Source of the DNA: an uncultured Clostridia bacterium
GTDB lineage: Bacteria; Bacillota; Clostridia; TANB77; CAG-508
DNA: 41,619 bases
Reading direction: 5' to 3'
Assembly: GCA_947628735.1 (NCBI GenBank)
Contig: CANRAY010000012.1
Span: 1 to 41,619, forward strand
In this document: positions 35,312 to 41,619 of the stretch, piece after piece
Position numbering within the stretch: the first letter of the stretch is position 1
Layout: the number at the start of each line of letters is the position of its first letter
Made by a program: the position numbers and the translations under genes
The notes under the pieces: model-generated
Seen by the model: the letters and a program-made list of their open reading frames with translations, nothing else
What the model was told of the DNA's origin: nothing
Databases searched by the model: none

Positions 35312-36403
35312 TTAATACTCCTCATTATACTTTCCAACTTCATGATACATTTTTGCATCAGGTCTTGCTAAATTTTCTCTTATTTCCTTTGGCAAAAATG
35401 TTCTTATATCTGCTACTATTTTACAATAGTTTACAGCCTCTTCATAATCTTCTTCTAATATCTTATTAATAATCATAGTTTGACATTTTTGTGCTGCTGG
35501 AACTTTTAATGTAACACTTAATTTATAAAACCACTGCATGTCTTTTAAGACTTGTACACGTTCTTCATCTGTCATAAGTGTAGAATCTATAAATTTATAT
35601 AACATATATGACATATTTTTTGCATATGTATAACGATAAAAACGTATATAACCATTTGCTTTAAAACTCTCATAAATTGCTCTATAAGCTCTATTTATTT
35701 TATCAAAATAATCTCTTGAACAATGAAATGAAACAGACTGTGTGCTATTATTAGTACTTCTTTGTCTATAATAATACATTGGGGTACTAATATAATATAC
35801 ATTTTCTGCTTTCATAAAACACGAATTTGTAAAATAAGCATCTTCTGCTGGTACACCCTCTAAAAATTGTATATTATTTTTTTCTACAAAATCCCTTCTA
35901 AAAATCTTATTCCATACTGCAGAATTTAATATAAAAAATGATTTATCATAATCTGTAATACTTAATTTAAAATCTTGATATTTTTCTTGATCAAAAATTG
36001 GATGTTCCCACTTATTGCCATCATAATCCATATTAACATAATTTCCAATAATGAAATCTGCATTTTTTTGTTCTATAGCATTATACATAATTTCACATGC
36101 ATTTTCTACATATAAGTCATCACTATCAATAAACATCAAATATTTACCTGTCGCTTTTTTCATTCCTTCATTTCTAGCAGTTCCTGCTACTTCATGATTT
36201 TTATTCATCTTTATACTAACAAAGTTTTTATATTTATTAGTATATTCATCCATAATTTCTGTACTTTTGTCTGTTGAGCAATCATCCACCATAATTACTT
36301 CTATATCATCAAGTTTCATTGTTTGGTGAACAATAGATTCTAATGAATCTCTTAAATATGTTTCAGAATTGTATACAGGAACAATTACTGTTATTTTATA
36401 CAT
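35312..36403 (-). CDS. GT2 family glycosyltransferase
   Basis: The 363-residue GT-A-fold enzyme opens M-Y-K-I-T-V-I-V-P-V-Y-N-S-E, has V-D-D-C-S-T-D (D40 and D41), then G-T-A-R-N-E-G and the metal-binding D93-S-D95-D96. A C-terminal helical region (about 220-360) resembles those of poly-glycerol or teichoic-acid-type and capsule transferases. Donor and acceptor unknown. Promoter is strong (36432-36460). First gene of a GT2, PP2C-like, DUF362 set. Confidence 0.9.
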   Translation of the reverse strand: MYKITVIVPVYNSETYLRDSLESIVHQTMKLDDIEVIMVDDCSTDKSTEIMDEYTNKYKNFVSIKMNKNHEVAGTARNEGMKKATGKYLMFIDSDDLYVENACEIMYNAIEQKNADFIIGNYVNMDYDGNKWEHPIFDQEKYQDFKLSITDYDKSFFILNSAVWNKIFRRDFVEKNNIQFLEGVPAEDAYFTNSCFMKAENVYYISTPMYYYRQRSTNNSTQSVSFHCSRDYFDKINRAYRAIYESFKANGYIRFYRYTYAKNMSYMLYKFIDSTLMTDEERVQVLKDMQWFYKLSVTLKVPAAQKCQTMIINKILEEDYEEAVNYCKIVADIRTFLPKEIRENLARPDAKMYHEVGKYNEEY

Positions 36404-36431
36404 TTCCTATTTTCCTCCTATAATAGTACAT

Positions 36432-36460
36432 ATTATATTCTATTTTACCATTATAGTCAA
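36432..36460 (-). promoter_or_regulatory. Sigma-A promoter of the GT2 operon
   Basis: Minus strand -35 TTGACT (36460-36455), 17-nt spacer, -10 TATAAT (36437-36432). AGGAGG follows before the ATG at 36403. Confidence 0.75.
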
Positions 36461-36492
36461 TTTTTAACTAATTAATTTTTTCTTAATTATAA

Positions 36493-36530
36493 AAAGATAA
36501 TGGTCTAAATTAACCATTATCTTTCTATTT
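36493..36530 (-). terminator. Terminator after the cohesin-protein gene
   Basis: A perfect 12-bp stem (aaagataatggt/accattatcttt) with an 8-nt loop and T-rich tail lies about 26 nt after the stop at 36551. Confidence 0.8.
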
Positions 36531-36550
36531 CTTTATTATGATAAAAAGTT

Positions 36551-37495
36551 TTATTTATATCTTGTTCTATCTCTTTTTATTTTATTATTAACTATTCTAA
36601 TTCTAACAAATAGTATAACTCCTATAGCAACAACTACTCCTAAAATAACTAATAAGATTGTACTAATAGGATTTCCAGCTTGTGGGATTGGATCCTCACT
36701 AACATTACTTCCACTACCATTTCCATCCGGTTTAATTGGATCATCTGGTTTTGTTGGATCGTTTGGCTTACTTGGATCATTTGGTTTGCTTGGGTCATCT
36801 GGATTTGTTGGATCGTCTGGTTTGCTTGGATCATCTGGATTTGTTGGGTCATCTGGTTTACTTGGATCGTCAGGATTTGTTGGATCATCTGGTTTGCTTG
36901 GATTATCTGGATTTGTTGGATCGTCTGGTTTGCTTGGATCGTCAGGATCTGTTGGATCATCTGGTTTACTTGGATCATCAGGATCTGCTGGATCGTCTGG
37001 CTTTGTTGGATCATCTGAAGTTTTTTCTATTGTAATATATGTTTCTACATCTGGAGCTGTTCCAGAAGTTCCATTTGCTAGATCTATTTCTCTAACAGCA
37101 ATTTTCACATTTTCAGCTTCTTCAGTTTTTACTTTAAAAGTAAAAGTACATAAATCTTCTCCTGTAAGAGGTGAATAATCACTATTTCTATCTGCCACTA
37201 ACATTCCAGTTGCATCATTATAATCTGGTGTTACCCACTTTCCTATTCCAGCACAACTTACATATTCCAAATTTGTTTTGTCATATTCTAATGAAGCACC
37301 ATATGCAATAATTCCTTTATCAGCATCTATAGAAGATAATCTCAAAGTTACAACAACTTCATCTCCTTTATGATATACTGATTTATCTGGTGTTAATGTA
37401 CAAGTAGCAGAATTGATTTTTGCAAATACATTAACAGATAAAGCACTAACAATAAAAATTATCATACAAAATAACGTTAATATTTTTCTTCTCAT
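36551..37495 (-). CDS. Surface protein with cohesin-like domain, DDPxxP repeats and sortase-like C-terminus
   Basis: The 314-residue product has a signal peptide (about 1-25), then a cohesin-like beta domain (about 30-157) with T-L-T-P-D-K-S-V-Y-H-K-G-D-E-V, Y-G-A-S-L-E-Y-D and L-C-T-F-T-F-K-V-K. A 96-residue proline/aspartate linker (161-256) of 16 hexapeptide repeats follows. The end has I270-P-Q-A-G274 (a xPxxG sorting-type motif, A in place of T), a membrane helix (about 277-299) and a basic tail. It could be sortase-linked or simply membrane-anchored. It lies 46 nt after the dockerin gene, as if anchor and partner are co-expressed. Confidence 0.82.
   Translation of the reverse strand: MRRKILTLFCMIIFIVSALSVNVFAKINSATCTLTPDKSVYHKGDEVVVTLRLSSIDADKGIIAYGASLEYDKTNLEYVSCAGIGKWVTPDYNDATGMLVADRNSDYSPLTGEDLCTFTFKVKTEEAENVKIAVREIDLANGTSGTAPDVETYITIEKTSDDPTKPDDPADPDDPSKPDDPTDPDDPSKPDDPTNPDNPSKPDDPTNPDDPSKPDDPTNPDDPSKPDDPTNPDDPSKPNDPSKPNDPTKPDDPIKPDGNGSGSNVSEDPIPQAGNPISTILLVILGVVVAIGVILFVRIRIVNNKIKRDRTRYK
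36728..37015 (-). repeat. 18-bp tandem repeat encoding D-D-P-x-x-P linker
   Basis: 16 tandem in-frame units of 18 bp encode DDPSKP, DDPTNP and close variants (residues 161-256 of the cohesin-like protein). It is coding, with no spacers, so it is not CRISPR. The copy number is likely to vary between strains by slippage. Confidence 0.9.
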
Positions 37496-37541
37496 AATTT
37501 CTTCTTTTAACTCCTCATTTCATTAATTATAACATCATCTA

Positions 37542-40500
37542 TTAATCAAGTTCTGCGAACAAATCAGAAATTTTCTTAATTAGATATAATTTAATTCTAG
37601 AAATATCTCCTACGCCTACTTTTGTAGGAACACTACTATCTGTTTCGGCAGCTTCTAGATACGCTCCATATAATAGTTCTTTTTTAATATAATGTAGTTT
37701 TGCTTTTGCTAAATCATTAATTTTAACTGCTCCATCACCATCAATATCTCCACATACAACTAATGTCCATGATTTATTACCAACAGAAACCGTATCACCA
37801 GTTTTCATATTTCTAGGATTTTCATCATCATTATTTATTAATTGTGATTTTTCAGTAGTTATCTTAGTTTGATCATCAGTTACTTCTACTGTTTCATGAT
37901 ATTTTGCAGTTTTTGAACTTTCAATATTATCATCTAATTCTTCTAATGTTGTACCTACAGGAACTGTTAAATAGTTATCATTTACTGTATAATGTTTTTC
38001 TTCGCTTCCTTCTTTTAAGTTAAGTGTATCATTTATTACTGGTGCAACATTTACAGTAGCTGTAATATCACTTGCTGTAGCTATTGCATGTTCACCTAAT
38101 TGACCTGTTCCTGCCTCTAAATCTGTTAAAAGAATTGTATCAGTTTCTATATTTTCTGTATCTTTTATTTTAAATGTTGCTGTAAATACTTCACCTGGTG
38201 ATGTAGTAAGAGGTTTATCTTCATTATTTTTTAATGTAGAAACAAATTTAATTGTTCCTGATGTTTCCTCGTTAGTAGAAACATCCCATTTATTATCACT
38301 TTTTACATCTGGTGTAGCACCTTCAACACCCTTAAATTCTAATTTTGATGAATCATAACAAAGTGTTCCACCAATTACATTAATTCCACTAGTAATATTG
38401 TTATAGTTTACAACAGAAAAAGTTACATCAAATTCATCTTGTGGATTTAAGTTTTTAGCTTGTGCTCTAATTGTTGGGCCTTTTTGTTCTACTTCTTCTA
38501 TAAATTTCTTATAAATATTTGATGTCATTGTGAATGTAGATTCTGCTACGATAGGTTGTGCAACAGTACTAATTTGAGCCACTTTATCAGCATCTTGTAC
38601 AGATTTTTTTACAAAAGATACTTTTACAATATTAGAATCTTTAAGTTTTTCATCACTATAATTTAAAGTAAGTGTATATTCATTAGTAGCTCCATTCAAA
38701 TCAACAACATTTTCTCCAACTACAATTGAATCAATCACATAACCTTCATCAGCTTTTACTTTAAATGTTTCTGTTATACCATTTTTTAAAGTTGTAACTG
38801 TATTTACTTTTTCATCTCCACTACCCATTGTAACTTTTCCACCTTCAGTAGCTTCAACTATAATTGTTTTATCTGTATTAGCATTTTCTTCTGGAGTTGA
38901 TTCTACTGCTGCAATTGTAAATGGACTGAAAGAAGGTATTTCTAATAATAAACCTAATTCTGTAACTGTACATTTAATCTCTTCAACTGATTCTATATTT
39001 CCTTGATCATCTTTTTTGTAGTGATATGCTTTAAAAGTAACTCCTGCACTATCTGGTCCATATCCTGCAGGGAAACCAAGCATAACTCTCATTGTTTGAT
39101 TATTCCACTTTCCGCTTAACAATTCTTGTGATTGCTTTTTACATAAAGTTAAACTAATATTGTATGTTTGTGTTGATTCAACTTTACGTGTATGATCTAA
39201 TGAAGTCTCTTCATCAGCCAAATATTTATCTAATTCATCTAACATATCTTTTTCTTGTGCAGGTGTTGTTGTTTCTGTTACAAGAGTTAATCTATGTTTC
39301 AAAATATCTGCCATTTCTTTCATTTCTTCTTCAGTCATATCATCCATATTTAATTTTGTAACATCTACATCATCCATTAAAACTGGTTTACCATATACAT
39401 TTAAATCAATACCTTGTGATTTAAATGCATATAAGCTACAACCATGTGTACAGAAATATGATGTACCTACAGGTCTCTTATGACTTCTAGAACCCATAAG
39501 TCCTGTTAGTTCTATTGTGTAAAATACACTATCATCTGCAAACATCTCACTTGGAGTAAAATCAAATGTAACTGTACTTTGTCCGTTAAAATTAAAGTTT
39601 TCTACTTTATAATGTCCTGAATCTATTGTTGTATAAGTGTCAGTAACACGATCATAAGTACAAACTTCAACTCCTATTTTTGTTTCTGGATCTTCATCTT
39701 CTATTAAAATATCATCATACTCTATTGAAACATGATGAGTTGTTCCTATCATTTGAGAACTTCCAACACTTGGTGTTGCACTTTTTACATAAGGAGGTGC
39801 TATATAATCTCCTAATGGATTATAAATAATATCTGTCTCACATAATATAGAAGCATCAGATCCTTTATATGTAGTTTGTTTAACAATATCTTGAACTCCA
39901 GCATCTTTGTTGTATGGAGCATATGCAATATCTGTTATTGCTACTTGAAAATATGTTATATGAATCATTGGTAAATATAAAGCTTCAGCCGTATCTGTAA
40001 AATCATAAATATCTGGACGTGGATAAGCCCAACCAGAACTACGTGTAGTTCCATCTAAATATTCTTGAGTTTGATTTACTATAATATAATATCCATTTTT
40101 AGCAGCCTCTTCACAACCCATTCCTTTATAACTAATTTTATATACTGGTGTCTTAATTTGGTCATGTTCATCCCAACTTGAAGGGTCAAGTTCTACTTTT
40201 AAATCACCTTTATCATAAACAACATCAAATCTATCACTTACAGTTTCAAGTGGTGGATATGAAAATTCAAAGTTAGATTCTGAAATAATACCAGTAGGAA
40301 TGTGTTTAGACATCTTATCATAACCTACTAATAAATATTTTTCACTAAATGTTTCTACTCCATTTTCTTCTTCATCTGTATTATCAAATGTAGCATCAAC
40401 TGCATACCATTTTCCATCATCTAATTGAACATAATTCCACATATGTTCTTCATTTCTATTATTTGTTTCTTTATAGATACCTGTTACTAATACACAAGGT

Positions 40501-41300
40501 ATTCCTAATCTATCTAATACAGCTTTAAATCCTCTTGCATATCCTGCACAAACAGCTTCTTCTGGTCCACCAAATATACCATAAATTGTTCTTACACTCC
40601 AAGGGGCTTTTTTTGCTTTATAATCAAGTGTATATTTAGCTGATTTAATAACTTCTTCATGAACAATTGCTATTTTCTGTTCAGTTTCATTTTGTCCTAC
40701 TTTTACTTTTACAGCATTTGCCTTTGCAACAATTTCATTAATTTTATTATCAATTGTTGTATATGCTGTTTTAATTTTATCTTTATCTATTGAGCCATCT
40801 GACTTTAAAAAATCTTTGTTTATATAGTTATCACTTCTACCTGTTCCTATATAAAGATGTTTTACTTTATCTTTTAAAACAACTCTCATTGAGAAGTAAT
40901 CCCAATCAATAAAAAATATACCTGCATGATCAGACATAAATGCATCTCTTGCAGCTCCCATTGAATTTAATAAATCTTGCTTACCTTGTGTATATTCCTC
41001 TAATTTTTGAGCTAAATTAGAAATTTCTGTAATTTCTACAGATTTCTTTCCAAAATCTTCTTGATCTACTAAGGCCTCAAAATCTTCACTAATAAACATT
41101 TTTTCCATTGCATCATAAAATACTTTTGCATCAGCAGTTAACTGATTATAAAAATACTTTGTTGCATTTGTTGTTTTTGTTTCCTCTAAAGCACTATTAG
41201 CTGCATAAGTCACAAAAAAATTGCCGAAATTTATCCAGCTAAACTGTGTTAAAACAAATATTGTAATTAAAAGTGTAGTAATAATTTTTTTAAGTCTCAT
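37542..41300 (-). CDS. Transglutaminase-like surface protein with cohesin-like and dockerin domains
   Basis: The start is taken at ATG 41300, 8 nt after AAAGGGGAG; a nine-codon longer frame (41327) contains that SD. The 1252-residue product has a signal peptide (about 1-34) and a transglutaminase-like/papain-fold domain with C251 (A-V-C-A-G-Y-A-R-G-F), H286 (E-E-H-M-W-N-Y-V) and D302 (Y-A-V-D-A-T-F-D), the complete triad. Beta-rich repeat regions follow. About 935-1085 is cohesin-like (G-G-T-L-C-Y-D-S-S-K-L-E-F). The C-terminus (about 1183-1250) is a dockerin with a full first calcium loop D-I-D-G-D-G-A-V-K-I-N-D-L and a degenerate second. The dockerin may dock to the cohesin-like neighbour. 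Confidence 0.88.
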   Translation of the reverse strand: MRLKKIITTLLITIFVLTQFSWINFGNFFVTYAANSALEETKTTNATKYFYNQLTADAKVFYDAMEKMFISEDFEALVDQEDFGKKSVEITEISNLAQKLEEYTQGKQDLLNSMGAARDAFMSDHAGIFFIDWDYFSMRVVLKDKVKHLYIGTGRSDNYINKDFLKSDGSIDKDKIKTAYTTIDNKINEIVAKANAVKVKVGQNETEQKIAIVHEEVIKSAKYTLDYKAKKAPWSVRTIYGIFGGPEEAVCAGYARGFKAVLDRLGIPCVLVTGIYKETNNRNEEHMWNYVQLDDGKWYAVDATFDNTDEEENGVETFSEKYLLVGYDKMSKHIPTGIISESNFEFSYPPLETVSDRFDVVYDKGDLKVELDPSSWDEHDQIKTPVYKISYKGMGCEEAAKNGYYIIVNQTQEYLDGTTRSSGWAYPRPDIYDFTDTAEALYLPMIHITYFQVAITDIAYAPYNKDAGVQDIVKQTTYKGSDASILCETDIIYNPLGDYIAPPYVKSATPSVGSSQMIGTTHHVSIEYDDILIEDEDPETKIGVEVCTYDRVTDTYTTIDSGHYKVENFNFNGQSTVTFDFTPSEMFADDSVFYTIELTGLMGSRSHKRPVGTSYFCTHGCSLYAFKSQGIDLNVYGKPVLMDDVDVTKLNMDDMTEEEMKEMADILKHRLTLVTETTTPAQEKDMLDELDKYLADEETSLDHTRKVESTQTYNISLTLCKKQSQELLSGKWNNQTMRVMLGFPAGYGPDSAGVTFKAYHYKKDDQGNIESVEEIKCTVTELGLLLEIPSFSPFTIAAVESTPEENANTDKTIIVEATEGGKVTMGSGDEKVNTVTTLKNGITETFKVKADEGYVIDSIVVGENVVDLNGATNEYTLTLNYSDEKLKDSNIVKVSFVKKSVQDADKVAQISTVAQPIVAESTFTMTSNIYKKFIEEVEQKGPTIRAQAKNLNPQDEFDVTFSVVNYNNITSGINVIGGTLCYDSSKLEFKGVEGATPDVKSDNKWDVSTNEETSGTIKFVSTLKNNEDKPLTTSPGEVFTATFKIKDTENIETDTILLTDLEAGTGQLGEHAIATASDITATVNVAPVINDTLNLKEGSEEKHYTVNDNYLTVPVGTTLEELDDNIESSKTAKYHETVEVTDDQTKITTEKSQLINNDDENPRNMKTGDTVSVGNKSWTLVVCGDIDGDGAVKINDLAKAKLHYIKKELLYGAYLEAAETDSSVPTKVGVGDISRIKLYLIKKISDLFAELD

Positions 41301-41378
41301 ACAAAAAACTCCCCTTTCATTAAACAAAAATTTTTAATATTTTTAATACTTTTAATTATTTAAAATTACGACATAACA

Positions 41379-41407
41379 ATCATACCATAAAATACCAAAA
41401 AAGTCAA
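41379..41407 (-). promoter_or_regulatory. Sigma-A promoter of the transglutaminase-dockerin gene
   Basis: Minus strand -35 TTGACT (41407-41402), 17-nt spacer, -10 TATGAT (41384-41379), giving a leader of about 75 nt. The rest of 41301-41545 shows no gene that I can support. Confidence 0.7.
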
Positions 41408-41545
41408 TATATAGCGTATCTTCGTCTTTTTTGAAAATTATTCTCAAAAAAGCTCATATTTTACTTCGCACTAAGTAAATTTTGATTATTACACGTTATT
41501 TACAATATTTCAATTTTGTTACATTATAATTACATATATGACAAT

Positions 41546-41570
41546 AAAAATCCCCCGGCTTAGCCGGGGG
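41546..41570 (-). terminator. Strong G+C-rich terminator hairpin
   Basis: An 8-bp CCCCCGGC/GCCGGGGG stem with a TTA loop is followed on the minus strand by ATTTTTATT. It would end a transcript that enters from beyond the right edge. The G+C-rich stem is unlike the other terminators here. Confidence 0.75.
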
Positions 41571-41577
41571 TATTTTA

Positions 41578-41619
41578 CTTATAACGCCTAAAAGGCTATG
41601 TTATAAGCAGAGCCTCAAG
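41578..41619 (-). mobile_element. Possible right end of an IS200/IS605-like element
   Basis: An 8-bp stem (cttataac/gttataag) with nested GCC/GGC pairs, then the G+C-rich hairpin at 41546-41570. Minus-strand codons from the edge read L-E-A-L-L-I-T and TAG, like the tail of a small gene. Hairpin-rich 3' ends of this kind follow TnpB/OrfB genes. This is a tentative call, since the gene body is outside the window. Confidence 0.3.

Noticed and set aside
36680..37178. Long repetitive ORFs in other frames, and a possible CRISPR array
   Set aside because: They are shadows of the 18-bp tandem repeat that encodes the D-D-P-x-x-P linker. There are no spacers.

Overview
The window is AT-rich DNA from a spore-forming, low-G+C member of the Clostridia (Firmicutes). 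The evidence is a complete spoIIIA operon (spoIIIAA to AH), a dipicolinate synthase subunit B gene, SD-led genes of strongly AT-biased codon use, and phosphoacetyl transferase/acetate kinase fermentation. The transglutaminase/dockerin and cohesin surface proteins suggest an uncultured gut lineage, but that is inference. No rRNA, tRNA or CRISPR was recognised.

Layout. 1-2050: small membrane proteins and a Xer-type tyrosine recombinase. 2056-7653 (minus): a foreign-looking Cys/His protein, dpaB, a MecA-type penicillin-binding protein, ackA and pta. 7804-9401 (plus): two small secreted/anchored proteins and smpB. 9465-15586 (minus): class II aldolase, a foreign-looking beta-CASP metallo-beta-lactamase protein, a DUF1540 protein missed by long-ORF calling, and a fused ABC-FtsX transporter. 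15687-27343 (minus): peroxiredoxin, metG, glmM, two large polytopic membrane proteins, argS and pfkA. 27509-32632 (minus): spoIIIA. 32745-36403: yebC, DUF362, a PP2C-like protein and a GT2 glycosyltransferase. 36551-41300: an anchored cohesin-like protein and a transglutaminase-dockerin protein. The right edge may be the end of an IS200/IS605-type element.

Main discovery. Four native genes are split by a +1 frameshift, and every split falls exactly on an in-frame CGG codon: dpaB (2946-2948), a secreted/anchored protein (8026-8028), a GtrII-like membrane protein (22560-22562) and spoIIIAB (31402-31404). Skipping the C makes the ribosome read GGN (Gly), and a full-length, family-like protein results each time. 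By hand inspection these four are the only in-frame CGG codons in all native genes of the window, although about fifty CGG trinucleotides occur out of frame on the coding strands. The simplest reading is that CGG is unassigned or starved in this organism and serves as a +1 frameshift signal, so that CGGN is effectively read as Gly. Two genes of visibly higher G+C (2056-2562 and 10562-11977) use CGG as ordinary Arg (five times) and look like recent imports that should be poorly translated under this model.

The genes otherwise form co-directional blocks with convincing sigma-A promoters (before xer, fba, pfkA, the GT2 gene, the dockerin gene and the pta/7804 divergent pair) and hairpin terminators between blocks.
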